From: Gallaecimonas pentaromativorans
GTDB taxonomy: Bacteria; Pseudomonadota; Gammaproteobacteria; Enterobacterales; Gallaecimonadaceae
Reading direction: 5' to 3'
NCBI RefSeq assembly: GCF_003751625.1
Contig: NZ_RJUL01000006.1
Coordinates: 284,015 to 348,014 of the forward strand
Length of the DNA stretch: 64,000 nucleotides
This document shows, piece after piece, positions 18,891-28,355 of the stretch (position 1 is the first letter of the stretch; the number at the start of each line of letters is the position of its first letter). The position numbers were made by a program, and so were the translations under genes. A model generated the notes under the pieces. It was not told the origin of the DNA, did not search any database, and worked only from the letters and a program-made list of their open reading frames with translations.

Positions 18891-20766
18891 ATCGCATGCT
18901 GGCAAAAAGCGCCTTAACCCGCTGATGAACCTCAGGAAGCTCGTGCGGCGCCACCGGCTTGCTGAACAAAAAGCCCTGACCAAAGCCACCGCCAAGGGAC
19001 AACACCTGCAGGAACTCCTCTTGGGTCTCGATACCTTCGACTATGACCTTAAGGCCAAGCTTGGCCGAGAGGTTCAGCACCATCTCCAAAATGGCGTATT
19101 TGTCTGGATGGCTGTCCAGGCCCGACACCAGGCTGCGGTCGACTTTCAAGATATCGAGCGGCAACTGGCGAAGGTACGCAAGAGACGAGTAACCGGTACC
19201 AAAATCGTCCAGGGCGACTTTCATGCCGAGCTGGCGCAGCCGGGTGATAATGTCGATGGCGCTTTTGGGGTCGGCCATCACCGCCGACTCGGTCAGCTCC
19301 AGTTTGAAACAGCTAGGCTCTACCCCTTCTCTTTCAAGAAGCGCAGCGATACGGTCCGGCAGGGCCGGGTCGTGCAGTTGCAGCGCCGACAGGTTTACCC
19401 CCAAGCTAAAGCCCGTTGGGTGCAGCGCCTTGAGGCCTTCATCGGCAGCCAGCGCCACCGCCTGGGCCATTACCACGTCGCTGAGCTGGCGAATAAGGCC
19501 GGTTTCTTCGGCCACCGGAATAAAGCGGCCAGGGCTGATGGTGCCTTTGGTGGGGTGCTCAATGCGGGCCAGGGCCTCGTAACCACTTACCTCGCCTCGT
19601 TCAAAATCGACAATGGGTTGGAGCTTAACCTTGACCCAGTTTTGGCGAAGGGCCATGCGCAGCAGCTGCTCGGTGTCCATGCGCTCCAGGCTGGAGGCGC
19701 GCATGCAATCTTCAAAGAGCCGGTAATCGCTGCCCTGGTGGGAGCGCATGTCCCGAAGGGCAAGCTGGGCCGCGTAGATACCCTCTTCGGCGCTAAGGGC
19801 CTCCATGCTTTGCAGGTCACAAGCCCCGATATGGCAAGACAGCCACAACCGCTGCTCGCCTAGCGCAAAGGGCTCGTCAAACAGCGCCATCAACTCGCGC
19901 ACGAACTGTTCCAGTTTGCGCGGCTCGCCAATGGGCAGCAAAAAGCCGTACAGCCCCGTCCCCAGCAGCGCCAGCAAGGAGTGGTGATCGGTCTTGGTCA
20001 TCAACCTTTCGACCACCGCCTGCACCAAAAACAGCACATCGCGGCGGCTGAGGTTTTCCACCACCAGGCCGCGGTTGGCAATATTGAGTATGACGATGGA
20101 CAGCGGCTCGCCTCGGCTTAAGCGCTCGTTGGTCATCAGCTCAAAATACTGACTGTTCACCAGACCGCTTTCCTTGTCGTGAAAGCGCACTTTGGTGATA
20201 TCCGAAACGGTACCGGACATCCAGGTAACCTTGCCGGTGTCGGGGGAGCGGTCACAGACCCCACGGCATAACACCCAGCGATAACCGCCGGCGCCGTCGC
20301 TGATGCGATATTCCACCTGCAACCGTTCGCTGACCCCGTTCATATGAAGATGCAGGGCCTTTTTAAAGTTGCCCACATCCTCGGGGTGCATTTGCGCCAG
20401 CCAGTGATTAAGGCCAAAGGTGCTGTCGCCATTGTTGGACACCAGGGAGCCCAGCCATTGGGTGGACACGGTCACCAAGTCTTGCTCCGGGTCCCATTCC
20501 CAGATGCCGACCCCGGCGCCTTTAACGATGAGGTCGAGGCGCTTGGTGCGCTCCAATACCCGTTGTTCCAGTTCCTGGCGGCTCTCCTCCAACGATTGCA
20601 GGTTCTCTTCCATAGACTCGAGCAGAAAGTTGGTGAGGATGGCCAGTTTTTGCAGATCGACATCGGCACTGTCGGTACTGACCCGAAAGGAGAAATCCTG
20701 GTCCACGGCCCGGCAAAGCTGGTCGGCAATACTGTTAATGCCTTCTCGAAGTAACTGCTGGCTCAT
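18889..20766 (-). CDS. PAS – degenerate GGDEF – EAL cyclic-di-GMP phosphodiesterase
   Basis: Protein of 625 aa. Residues about 45-80 form a coiled coil (SLEESRQELEQRVLERTKR). A PAS domain follows at about 80-195, with GIWEWDP and a PAC-like end WMSGTVSDIT. A GGDEF-like domain at about 200-345 has LGTGLYGFLLP where GGDEF should be, so it cannot be a working cyclase. The EAL domain at about 365-615 keeps YEALAR, the Asp pair in DDFGTGYSSLAYL, VEGIET and QGFLFSKP, so hydrolysis of c-di-GMP is likely. Its start overlaps the stop of the H-NOX-like gene (ATGA), so the two are translated together and probably work together. Confidence 0.92.
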   Translation of the reverse strand: MSQQLLREGINSIADQLCRAVDQDFSFRVSTDSADVDLQKLAILTNFLLESMEENLQSLEESRQELEQRVLERTKRLDLIVKGAGVGIWEWDPEQDLVTVSTQWLGSLVSNNGDSTFGLNHWLAQMHPEDVGNFKKALHLHMNGVSERLQVEYRISDGAGGYRWVLCRGVCDRSPDTGKVTWMSGTVSDITKVRFHDKESGLVNSQYFELMTNERLSRGEPLSIVILNIANRGLVVENLSRRDVLFLVQAVVERLMTKTDHHSLLALLGTGLYGFLLPIGEPRKLEQFVRELMALFDEPFALGEQRLWLSCHIGACDLQSMEALSAEEGIYAAQLALRDMRSHQGSDYRLFEDCMRASSLERMDTEQLLRMALRQNWVKVKLQPIVDFERGEVSGYEALARIEHPTKGTISPGRFIPVAEETGLIRQLSDVVMAQAVALAADEGLKALHPTGFSLGVNLSALQLHDPALPDRIAALLEREGVEPSCFKLELTESAVMADPKSAIDIITRLRQLGMKVALDDFGTGYSSLAYLRQLPLDILKVDRSLVSGLDSHPDKYAILEMVLNLSAKLGLKVIVEGIETQEEFLQVLSLGGGFGQGFLFSKPVAPHELPEVHQRVKALFASMR

Positions 20767-21326
20767 GGGCGCTTTCCGTCAAAAAACAGTTCGAACTGGC
20801 ATAACTCGTCGCCGCGGTGCACGCAGCGCCGGTGCTCGAGGCGACCGGTTTCCCCGTAATGTTCAAGTAAGCGGTAAAAAAGGGCCTCATAAAGGCCGCA
20901 AAGGGCATTTTCTGAGCGGTAATTCACCCAAAACCGGCCTTCATCCTCGATAAGTTCAAACTTGCTGGCCACCGCTTTTTTGGTGGAGTGGTCCACCACG
21001 CTGGACGCCAACGTCTGGTGAATGCGGGGCTGGCGCCGCAAAAAGTCGTAGGCAGACTCGGCCATGTCGTAGAAAAGCGGAAATTGCTGGCGCGACGCTT
21101 TGATAAAGCGCTCGGCATAGAGGGCAAAAAGGGCCTTATCGTCGAGGCCAAAATGCTCGCCAGTGGCCTTTATCAAGGCCAGGCACTGGGCATTGTCGTA
21201 ATCGGTGTCGATACGAAAGGATGGCAGCGCTTTGAGGCCGGCCTTTTCGGCTACGGCCACCAGGGCCTCTTCGCCCCCCAACTCGCGCACACTGTTAACC
21301 AGCACATACTGGATATAGCCAAGCAT
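20763..21326 (-). CDS. H-NOX-like (heme NO-binding family) sensor protein
   Basis: Protein of 187 aa from ATG 21326, with AAGGGG seven bases upstream; an in-frame TTG further up lies before that site. The N-terminus MLGYIQYVLVNSVRELGG and a His at position 103 in PRIHQTL match the H-NOX fold, where the proximal heme ligand is near residue 102. The heme-carboxylate motif YxSxR appears as YRSEN (136-140), so Arg is replaced by Asn. The C-terminus has CVHRGDELCQFEL, which also recalls V4R domains. Coupling to an EAL gene fits the known pairing of H-NOX with c-di-GMP enzymes. Heme binding is probable but unproven. Confidence 0.72.
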   Translation of the reverse strand: MLGYIQYVLVNSVRELGGEEALVAVAEKAGLKALPSFRIDTDYDNAQCLALIKATGEHFGLDDKALFALYAERFIKASRQQFPLFYDMAESAYDFLRRQPRIHQTLASSVVDHSTKKAVASKFELIEDEGRFWVNYRSENALCGLYEALFYRLLEHYGETGRLEHRRCVHRGDELCQFELFFDGKRP

Positions 21327-21418
21327 TCTGTACCCCTTAACCAAGACATCACGTACTCGTCCCTGATCTCAGGCCATTTGCCCGGCAAACCCCTTTAACG
21401 GCTGGGGAGCGCCAAAAT

Positions 21419-22516
21419 TTAGTCCAGCAGCACCAGATCGTCCCTGTGAATAACGACAGGCCCCCTGTCGTACCCCAGTGCCATGGCGATGGCGTCGGAA
21501 TGTATGCCAAGGATAGCTGCCATTTCAGCGGCGCTGTACCGGCATAACCCCACCGCCAGGGTATTACCATCGGGACCGAGCAGTTTTACCGCATCGCCCC
21601 GTTCAAACTGCCCGGACACCGCCTTTACCCCTTTGGGCAGCAGGCTGGCGCCCTTGCTGAGCAGGGCGTTGACCGCACCGGCATCAAGCTGGAGTTGTCC
21701 TACGGGCGGCGGCCCGGCAAGGATCCATTGCTTGCGATTTTCCAGCGGATCGTCGATGGCGCTAAAGCGGGTGCCAACCCGTTCGCCCTGTACCAGGCGG
21801 CGGATCACATCCGGCCCCTGGCCACTGGCGATCACCACGGTAATACCGGCCCGGCGCGCTACATCGGCCGCTTGCAGCTTGGTGGCCATGCCGCCGGTTC
21901 CCAGCCCCGATACGCTCCCCCCGGCCAGCCGGTGCAAGGTGGCGTCGATGGTCTTCACCTCTTGTATCAGCTCGGCATCGGGGTTGGCACGGGGGTCTGC
22001 GGTAAAGAGACCCGGCTGGTCGGTAAGCAGCATCAGCAGCTCCGCCTTGGCCAAAATAGCCACCCTGGCCGACAGGTTGTCGTTGTCGCCCACCTTTATC
22101 TCGTTGGTGGCAACCGCATCGTTCTCGTTGATAAGGGGAATAACGCCGTGGCTAAGCAAGGTGCCGAGGGTATCGCGGGCATTTAAAAAGCGCTCGCGGT
22201 CTTCGAGATCGGCCCGGGTCAGCAGCATCTGGCCAACGTTAAGGCCATAGAGCCCAAAGAGGTGTTGCCACAGATGTACCAGTTGGCCCTGGCCGATGGC
22301 GGCCAGCATCTGCTTGTGGGGAAGATCGGCCGGCAAATCCGGAAACCCCAGCAGCTCGCGGCCGGCAGCCACGGCGCCGGAAGTAACCACAATCAGCTTG
22401 TGGCCGGCCTTTTGCAGCAGGGCGCATTGGCGCACCAGCTCCACCATGTGGGCCCTGTCCAGGTGCTGGGCACCGGCGGTCAGGACACTGGTTCCCAGTT
22501 TGACAACAACGATCAT
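21419..22516 (-). CDS. proB: Glutamate 5-kinase
   Basis: First enzyme of proline synthesis: ATP-dependent phosphorylation of glutamate. 365 aa. The amino-acid kinase domain runs to about residue 255, with VVKLGTSVL at the start, [10 protein letters not shown] near 45-54, NENDAV near 130-135 and [12 protein letters not shown] near 205-216. A PUA domain follows at about 275-360. The gene lies 42 bases behind tdk. proA, usually the neighbour, is not here. Feedback inhibition by proline is a family property. Confidence 0.95.
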   Translation of the reverse strand: MIVVVKLGTSVLTAGAQHLDRAHMVELVRQCALLQKAGHKLIVVTSGAVAAGRELLGFPDLPADLPHKQMLAAIGQGQLVHLWQHLFGLYGLNVGQMLLTRADLEDRERFLNARDTLGTLLSHGVIPLINENDAVATNEIKVGDNDNLSARVAILAKAELLMLLTDQPGLFTADPRANPDAELIQEVKTIDATLHRLAGGSVSGLGTGGMATKLQAADVARRAGITVVIASGQGPDVIRRLVQGERVGTRFSAIDDPLENRKQWILAGPPPVGQLQLDAGAVNALLSKGASLLPKGVKAVSGQFERGDAVKLLGPDGNTLAVGLCRYSAAEMAAILGIHSDAIAMALGYDRGPVVIHRDDLVLLD

Positions 22517-22558
22517 CAGGCAGCTTCCGAGACATTAAAGCCCCGTTATACCTGCGCC

Positions 22559-23140
22559 TCAGGGCCTTGCCAATGCCTCGATATAGTGTTTTCGGCACAC
22601 CGAGACATAACGGTCGTTGCCGCCTATCTCCACCTGGGCCCCTTCCTTGATGGGCTGGCCGTCAATGCCGACCCTAAGCACCCGGTTGGCCTTGCGGCCA
22701 CAGTGGCAAACGGTCTTGAGCTCTACCAGCTTGTCGGCCCAGGCCAGCAGGTACTGGGCGCCTTCGAAAAGCTCGGCCCGAAAATCGGTACGAAGGCCAA
22801 AGGCCAGCACCGGAATACCGAGCTCGTCGACAATGCGGCAAAGCTGCGCCACCTGGGCTTTGGTCAGAAACTGGGCTTCGTCCAGCAGCAAGCAGTGAAA
22901 GCGTTGGGTATGGGAAAGCCCCAGCACCTCGGCAAAGAGATCGCTCTTGTCGTCAAAGACCTGGGCTTCGCTTTCCAGACCGATGCGAGAGCTGATAATG
23001 CCCTTGCCGCTGCGGTCGTCCACGGCGGCGGTGTAGAGGAGCACGTTCATGCCGCGCTCCTTGTAGTTGTACGCCGACTGCAGCAGGGACGTGGATTTCC
23101 CGGCATTCATCGCCGAGTAATAAAAATAAAGCTGGGCCAT
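22559..23140 (-). CDS. tdk: Thymidine kinase
   Basis: Type II thymidine kinase of the salvage pathway, 193 aa, the common length. The P-loop is [11 protein letters not shown] at residues 7-17. LLLDEAQFL near 85-93 holds the Walker B acid and the catalytic Glu. Zinc-binding Cys pairs are seen as CHCGRK near 144 and CRKH near the C-terminus. The start ATG directly abuts the transporter stop, with AGGAAG within that gene's last codons, so it shares the riboswitch-led transcript. Confidence 0.95.
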   Translation of the reverse strand: MAQLYFYYSAMNAGKSTSLLQSAYNYKERGMNVLLYTAAVDDRSGKGIISSRIGLESEAQVFDDKSDLFAEVLGLSHTQRFHCLLLDEAQFLTKAQVAQLCRIVDELGIPVLAFGLRTDFRAELFEGAQYLLAWADKLVELKTVCHCGRKANRVLRVGIDGQPIKEGAQVEIGGNDRYVSVCRKHYIEALARP

Positions 23141-24610
23141 TTAGACTTCCTGTTTTTTGGGCGCCAGTGTACCCCATCCCCCCAGCAGCGTCACCGCTAC
23201 CACCAGGGCGGCCAGCAGCGCACCCCACAGTGCCCAAAGGGGTAGCGCCAGGGCGCTAAGGCCATAACCGAGAACACAAAGCCCGGCAGCAAGGCCAGCG
23301 TAGGGCAGCTGGGTCAGCACATGGTCCATGTGCTCACACTCGGCCCCAGCCGACGACAAAATGGTGGTGTCGGAGGCCGGTGAGCAGTGGTCGCCAAAAA
23401 CGGCGCCGGAAATAACGGCGCCAAGCGCCATGGGCAGCATAGCAGGCTCCACCAACTGGCCGGCCAGCGGCAGCATGATGCCAAAGGTGCCCCAGCTCGA
23501 GCCGGTGGCAAGGGCCATGACCATGGCCACCACAAAGAGCGCCAGGGGCATCCAGGGGCCGACCGAGGCCGCCTCGATAAGAGAGGCAAGGTAGCGGCCC
23601 ACCGCCACGTCCTTCATCACCGCCGCCAGCAGCCAAGCGCTCAGCAACAGGTAAATGGCCGGCAGCATGGTCTTGGCCCCTTCCCAGGCGGTGGCAAGGC
23701 GCTGGGTCTTTTGCTTGAAAAAGCTCCAGGCAAGTGCCGGCACGGCGCCGAGCACCAGCGACAAACCCACGTTGGTGTTTTCAAGGGCGGCAATGGCCGA
23801 GAAGGGCCCACTGCTGGCAAAGGCGCCGGTGATAAAAAGCGCGGCCAGGGTTACCAGTATCAAGGCCAGTAGCGGCCCCAACAGCGGCATCAGCTGGCCC
23901 TTGGCTGCCTTTAGCTCGGCAGCGGCACTCGGCCTTGCCTTGGCCTTTTTCATGGCACCAAGATCCCAGTCAAACCAAGCGGTGATCAGCACAATGGTCA
24001 GCGCCAGCCAGGGGTAAAAAGCGGCTTGGCTCATGTCCACAAAAAGCCCCATGGGGCTCGCTGCCATGGGCGCCAACAAGGAGAGCATAAAAGCGCCCCA
24101 GGACGAGAGCGGCATCAGGGCGCAGACCGGCGCTGCGGTCGAATCAATGTAGTAGGCCAGGCGCTCGCGGCTCAGCCGGTAGCGGTCGGCCAGTGGCCGG
24201 GTGGCCTGCCCTACCGCCAGGGCGTTGAAATAATCGTCGATGAAAATCGCCAGGCCCAGGCCAACGCTCATCAAGCTGACCCCACGGCGAGTGGCGATAC
24301 GGCTGGCGCAGGCTTCGGCAAAGGCCTGGGCGGCGCCGCTTGCCTGCAGCAGCCGGGACAGCGCCCCAAGCATCAGCAAAAAGCCCACGACTTGCAGCGT
24401 CCACCAGCTGATGCCGCCGTCGTAAAACAGCGCCAGGGCCTTGCCGGCAAGATAGCGAGGGGCATCGAAGCTACCGGCCAACAGCCAGGCACCGGTGGCC
24501 GAGCCCAGCAGCAGCGACAGCAAAATGCGCCGGGTGGCCAGGGCCAGCCCCAGGGTCAGTAAGGTGGGTAACAGCGCGAGGGAGGATTGGGAGAGATCGT
24601 TTAAGTCCAT
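23141..24610 (-). CDS. NhaC-family antiporter, likely lysine transporter (LysW-type)
   Basis: Inner-membrane protein of about 489 aa from ATG 24610 with around 12 hydrophobic segments and the NhaC-family signatures FIDDYFNALAVG, STAAPVCALMPLSSWGAF, GSSWGTFGIMLP and FGDHCSPASDTT. The family exchanges Na+ and H+, but a lysine riboswitch lies just upstream, and NhaC-like genes behind lysine riboswitches have been predicted to be lysine transporters. I therefore favour lysine as substrate. In-frame ATGs at 24631 and 24673 would lengthen the protein by up to 21 residues; the latter lies only about 20 bases from the riboswitch and lacks a ribosome binding site. Confidence 0.88.
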   Translation of the reverse strand: MDLNDLSQSSLALLPTLLTLGLALATRRILLSLLLGSATGAWLLAGSFDAPRYLAGKALALFYDGGISWWTLQVVGFLLMLGALSRLLQASGAAQAFAEACASRIATRRGVSLMSVGLGLAIFIDDYFNALAVGQATRPLADRYRLSRERLAYYIDSTAAPVCALMPLSSWGAFMLSLLAPMAASPMGLFVDMSQAAFYPWLALTIVLITAWFDWDLGAMKKAKARPSAAAELKAAKGQLMPLLGPLLALILVTLAALFITGAFASSGPFSAIAALENTNVGLSLVLGAVPALAWSFFKQKTQRLATAWEGAKTMLPAIYLLLSAWLLAAVMKDVAVGRYLASLIEAASVGPWMPLALFVVAMVMALATGSSWGTFGIMLPLAGQLVEPAMLPMALGAVISGAVFGDHCSPASDTTILSSAGAECEHMDHVLTQLPYAGLAAGLCVLGYGLSALALPLWALWGALLAALVVAVTLLGGWGTLAPKKQEV

Positions 24611-24689
24611 GGAATTTCCAAAAATTCCCATGGAGAACCACAAAAGGAGCCAGGGCCTTCGGTAGCGCTCCATAGTGATTGTTCAAACT

Positions 24690-24850
24690 ATGGCAGTGGC
24701 GCAGCTTTCGCTTACGGCACCAGCCGGGCGGCTTGATATCGGCCCGACTTCGGCGTACTGACCTTTTGCCGGGGATCTTGGGCATCACCCTCCCCCCGGC
24801 GACTCTTCCAGGACGCACCTCTACTTGGCGGCGCGTACTCTGGCAGGGGT
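24690..24850 (-). promoter_or_regulatory. Lysine riboswitch (L box)
   Basis: On the minus strand the leader carries the conserved blocks of lysine riboswitches in order: AGAGGTGCG (24822-24814), the loop-E-like AAGAGTCGCC just after it, a GGAGGG-containing helix, then CGCCGAAG (about 24755-24748), CTGG and a closing segment. These agree with the B. subtilis lysC leader blocks AGAGGUGCG, AAGAGUAUGCC and GUCGCCGAAG. Exact ends are approximate. It lies about 80 bases before the NhaC-family start; I did not work out whether it acts on transcription or on translation. Confidence 0.87.
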
Positions 24851-24867
24851 GGTAAGTGATTGCAAAC

Positions 24868-24897
24868 AAAAAGTGCGCCACCAGGGCGCACTTTTTA
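24868..24897. terminator. Terminator of etfA
   Basis: AAAAAGTGCGCC-ACCA-GGGCGCACTTTTT, 16 bases beyond the etfA stop. It is symmetrical, and insulates the riboswitch-led operon from etfBA. Confidence 0.93.
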
Positions 24898-24912
24898 GCC
24901 GAAGGCGCGGGC

Positions 24913-25839
24913 TCAGAGCTTGCTGGTCAGCTCCGGCACCAGCTCGAACAAATCCCCCACCAGGCCATAGTCGGCCACCTGGAAGATGGGCGCTTCCGGA
25001 TCTTTATTGATGGCGACAATAACCTTGGAATCTTTCATGCCGGCCAGGTGCTGGATAGCGCCACTGATGCCCACGGCGATGTACAGATCCGGCGCCACTA
25101 TCTTGCCGGTCTGGCCCACCTGCCAGTCGTTGGGCACAAAGCCGGCGTCAACCGCGGCCCGCGAAGCGCCGATGGCGCCGCCCAGTTTATCGGCCAGGGC
25201 TTCGAGCATTTTGAAGTTGTCGCCGCTTTGCAAGCCACGGCCGCCAGACACCACCACCCGGGCGCTGGCCAGCTCAGGGCGCTCGCTTTCGGTAAGCTCG
25301 GCGCTGACAAAGCGGCTGCGGCTGTTGTCCTGGCCAGCGGCCAGGTTCTCAACCGGGGCGCTATTGGCGCTGCCGGTGCCCTCAAAGGCGGCCGGGCGCA
25401 CCGTAACCACTTTAATGGGGTCCAGCGCCTGGACAGTGGCAATGGCGTTACCGGCGTAGATGGGGCGGCAGAAGGTATCGGCGCTTTCTACGGCGACGAT
25501 ATCGGAGATCTGCGCCACATCCAGCAAGGCGGCAATGCGCGGCATCAGGTTCTTGCCGGTGGTGGAGCTGGCCGCCACCAAGTGGCTGTAAGCCGGCGCC
25601 AGGGCTACCAGGGTTTGACTCAGGCCTTCTGGCAGCGGATGCGCAAAACGCGCCTCATCCAGCACCAGGACTTTGGCGACACCATCAAGTTCAGTTGCAG
25701 CACGGATAACCTCCTGACACTGATGGCCGGCCACCAGCAAATGAATATCGTCGCCCATGGCCAGGGCAGCGCTCAGCACCCGCGCCGTTTCAGGCTTGAG
25801 GTGTTTGTTGTCGTGTTCGGCAATGACCAGAATGCTCAT
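24913..25839 (-). CDS. etfA: Electron transfer flavoprotein alpha subunit
   Basis: FAD-binding subunit, 308 aa, which accepts electrons from LiuA and the other acyl-CoA dehydrogenases. The C-terminal FAD domain has [24 protein letters not shown] sequence near 190-210, [22 protein letters not shown] near 225-245, and [17 protein letters not shown] near 250-266. ATG 25839 shares one base with the etfB stop, so the subunits are made together. Confidence 0.95.
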   Translation of the reverse strand: MSILVIAEHDNKHLKPETARVLSAALAMGDDIHLLVAGHQCQEVIRAATELDGVAKVLVLDEARFAHPLPEGLSQTLVALAPAYSHLVAASSTTGKNLMPRIAALLDVAQISDIVAVESADTFCRPIYAGNAIATVQALDPIKVVTVRPAAFEGTGSANSAPVENLAAGQDNSRSRFVSAELTESERPELASARVVVSGGRGLQSGDNFKMLEALADKLGGAIGASRAAVDAGFVPNDWQVGQTGKIVAPDLYIAVGISGAIQHLAGMKDSKVIVAINKDPEAPIFQVADYGLVGDLFELVPELTSKL

Positions 25840-26588
25840 CAGATCACCTTCGCTTGGTTACGCAGTTTATCCACCAGGGCATCGACCCCATCTAGGATCT
25901 CCCCGCCTTGGCGCGCCGCTGGCGCCGCGACTTTAAGCACCTTCACCCGAGGCGCCAAATCCACCCCAAGGGCGGCGCCGTCCAGCACGTCCAGGGGTTT
26001 GCGCTTGGCCTTCATGATGTTGGGCAAGGTGGCGTAACGAGGCTCGTTCAGGCGAAGGTCGGTGGTCACTACTGCTGGCAGAGCCACGGCGATGGTTTCC
26101 AGGCCGCCGTCCACTTCCCGGGTGACCAGCAGCTCGCGCCCCTCGACCACCAACTTGGAGGCAAAGGTGGCCTGGGGCCAGTCGCTTAGGGCCGCCAGCA
26201 TCTGGCCGGTTTGGTTGTTGTCAGAATCGATGGCTTGTTTACCGAGGATCGCTAAATCCGGGCTTTCCTGCTCGCACACCTTGGCCAGCAGTTTGGCCAC
26301 CAGCAAGGAGTCGAGGCCGTCTTCGGTTTTAACCAGCACGGCGCGGTCGGCGCCCAGGGCCAGCGCGGTACGCAGCTGCTCCTGGCAGGCATCAGAGCCC
26401 ACAGAGACCGCCACCACTTCGGTGGCAACGCCTTGTTCTTTAAGACGTACCGCCTCTTCTACCGCGATTTCACAAAAGGGGTTGATGGCCATTTTCACGT
26501 TGGCCAGGTCAACGGCGCTGTTGTCGGATTTGACCCGCACCTTGACGTTGTAATCGATGACGCGTTTGACGGCGACCAGTACCTTCAT
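25839..26588 (-). CDS. etfB: Electron transfer flavoprotein beta subunit
   Basis: AMP-binding subunit of 249 aa. ATG 26588 ([14 protein letters not shown]) has AGAGGT seven bases upstream and gives the standard family length; the frame stays open 87 bases further, but that part runs into the operator. Visible are [16 protein letters not shown] near 37-52 and the ETF-beta loop [19 protein letters not shown] near 116-134. Promoter-proximal gene of etfBA, with a LiuR-like inverted repeat 72 bases before the start. Confidence 0.95.
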   Translation of the reverse strand: MKVLVAVKRVIDYNVKVRVKSDNSAVDLANVKMAINPFCEIAVEEAVRLKEQGVATEVVAVSVGSDACQEQLRTALALGADRAVLVKTEDGLDSLLVAKLLAKVCEQESPDLAILGKQAIDSDNNQTGQMLAALSDWPQATFASKLVVEGRELLVTREVDGGLETIAVALPAVVTTDLRLNEPRYATLPNIMKAKRKPLDVLDGAALGVDLAPRVKVLKVAAPAARQGGEILDGVDALVDKLRNQAKVI

Positions 26589-26659
26589 GGGTTGTACCTC
26601 TGGGCTCATCCAAGCCGGCCACTGGACCGGCGCAACCTTTACCGTCAAAATACTTACTG

Positions 26660-26675
26660 TTAACGTAAACGTCAA
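26660..26675. promoter_or_regulatory. LiuR-like operator between etfBA and the ETF-QO gene
   Basis: TTAACGTAAACGTCAA: inverted repeat of the same TTnACG-N4-CGTnAA form as the ivd and liu sites, with one arm mismatch. It lies in the divergent gap and could serve both etfBA and the oxidoreductase gene, 51 bases before the latter's start. Confidence 0.7.
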
Positions 26676-26725
26676 CCTGACAAGTCACAGATAAGAGCAG
26701 CCCCCAAGGCTACCGAGGAGCCCTT

Positions 26726-28354
26726 ATGGAACGCGAAACCATGGAATTTGATGTCGTCATCGTCGGCGCCGGCCCAGCCGGGCTGAGTGCCGCCTGTCGC
26801 TTAAAGCAGTTGGCGCCAGAGCTGATGGTTTGTGTGGTGGAAAAAGGCTCGGAGGTGGGGGCCCATATTCTGAGCGGCGCCCTGTTCGAGCCCCGCGCCT
26901 TAAATGAGTTGTTTCCCGATTGGCAGCAGCGCCAGGCGCCCCTCACCACGGCCGTCAATAAAGACGCCCTGTACCTTTTAAAAGAAAACGGCGAAGTGGA
27001 ATTGCCAGGCTGGGCCATCCCCCCTTCCATGCACAACAACGGCAATTACATCATCAGTCTTGGCAACCTGTGCCGCTGGCTGGCCGAACAGGCCGAAGCC
27101 CTGGGGGTGGAGATTTACCCGGGCTTTCCCGCCGCCGACATCCTCTATGGCGCCGACAACCAGGTCATCGGCATTCAAACCGGCGATATGGGCCGCTTAA
27201 AAGACGGCAGTGAAGGCCCGCAGTTTCAGCCCGGCATGCAGCTTTTGGCCAAATACACCCTCTTTGCCGAGGGTTGCCGGGGCCACCTTGGCAAGGAGCT
27301 TATCGAGCGCTTTGCGCTCGACAAAGGTAAAGATCCCCAGCACTACGCCCTGGGGTTCAAGGAGCTGTGGCGTATTCCCAAGGCCCAGCACCAGCCTGGC
27401 CTGGTGGTCCACGGCGCCGGTTGGCCCTTGGACGACACCGCCAGCGGCGGCAGCTTTCTCTACCACCTTGACGACGACTTGGTGTCGGTGGGGCTGATCG
27501 TCGATTTGAACTACCGCGACCCTTACCTCTCGCCCTTTGACGAATTCCAGCGCCTAAAGCACCACCCGCTTTTTGCAAAGTATTTAAGCGGCGGCGAACG
27601 GCTCAGCTATGGCGCCCGCGCCATCGCCAAGGGCGGCTTTAACGCCCTGCCCCAGACGGTGTTCCCCGGCGGCCTCTTGATAGGCTGCGACGCCGGCACC
27701 CTGAACTTTGCCAAGATAAAAGGCAGCCACACCGCCATGAAGTCCGGCATGCTGGCCGCCGAAGCGGTAGCGGCGACACTGACTGGCAGCCAGCCGCTGA
27801 CTCCACAGAGCTTTGATGAACGCTTTACTCAATCCTGGCTTTATCAGGAGCTTTACCAGCACCGTAATTTCGGGGCGGCGCTCCATAAATGGGGGCCGCT
27901 GTGGGGCGGCGCCTTTAACTGGTTCGAACAAAAATGCCTGGCCAATAAAGCGCCCTGGACCCTTTCCGACGCCATTGCCGACCACCAGCAATTGGAAACC
28001 ATTGATTCCCACAGGCCGCGTGAATATCCCAAACCCGATGGAAAATTAAGCTTCGACAGGTTGAGTTCAGTTTTTATTTCCAACACCAACCACGAAGAAA
28101 ACCAGCCTTGCCATTTAAAACTCAAGGATCCCTCGCTGCCGGTAAGCTACAACTTGCCAAATTTTGCCGAACCGGCGCAGCGTTACTGCCCGGCTGGAGT
28201 TTATGAGATTGTTGATGAAGGGGACGCAAGACGTTTACAAATCAATGCACAAAACTGCATCCACTGTAAAACCTGCGATATAAAAGACCCCTCATTGAAT
28301 ATTCGCTGGTGCCCTCCGGAAGGGGGTGGCGGGCCAAATTACCCCAATATGTAA
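26726..28354 (+). CDS. Electron transfer flavoprotein:ubiquinone oxidoreductase
   Basis: Membrane-associated FAD and 4Fe-4S enzyme, 542 aa, passing electrons from EtfAB to ubiquinone. The FAD-binding VVIVGAGPAGLSAACRL is at about residues 9-25, GAHILSGALFEPRAL at about 46-60, and the C-terminal cluster site shows NCIHCKTCDIKD and the fourth Cys in RWCPPEGGGGP. ATG 26726 follows GAGGAG. Divergent from etfBA across a 137-base gap that contains the operator at 26660. With the liu and ivd operons it completes the route from branched-chain acyl-CoAs to the respiratory chain. Confidence 0.95.
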   Translation: MERETMEFDVVIVGAGPAGLSAACRLKQLAPELMVCVVEKGSEVGAHILSGALFEPRALNELFPDWQQRQAPLTTAVNKDALYLLKENGEVELPGWAIPPSMHNNGNYIISLGNLCRWLAEQAEALGVEIYPGFPAADILYGADNQVIGIQTGDMGRLKDGSEGPQFQPGMQLLAKYTLFAEGCRGHLGKELIERFALDKGKDPQHYALGFKELWRIPKAQHQPGLVVHGAGWPLDDTASGGSFLYHLDDDLVSVGLIVDLNYRDPYLSPFDEFQRLKHHPLFAKYLSGGERLSYGARAIAKGGFNALPQTVFPGGLLIGCDAGTLNFAKIKGSHTAMKSGMLAAEAVAATLTGSQPLTPQSFDERFTQSWLYQELYQHRNFGAALHKWGPLWGGAFNWFEQKCLANKAPWTLSDAIADHQQLETIDSHRPREYPKPDGKLSFDRLSSVFISNTNHEENQPCHLKLKDPSLPVSYNLPNFAEPAQRYCPAGVYEIVDEGDARRLQINAQNCIHCKTCDIKDPSLNIRWCPPEGGGGPNYPNM

Positions 28355-28355
28355 G

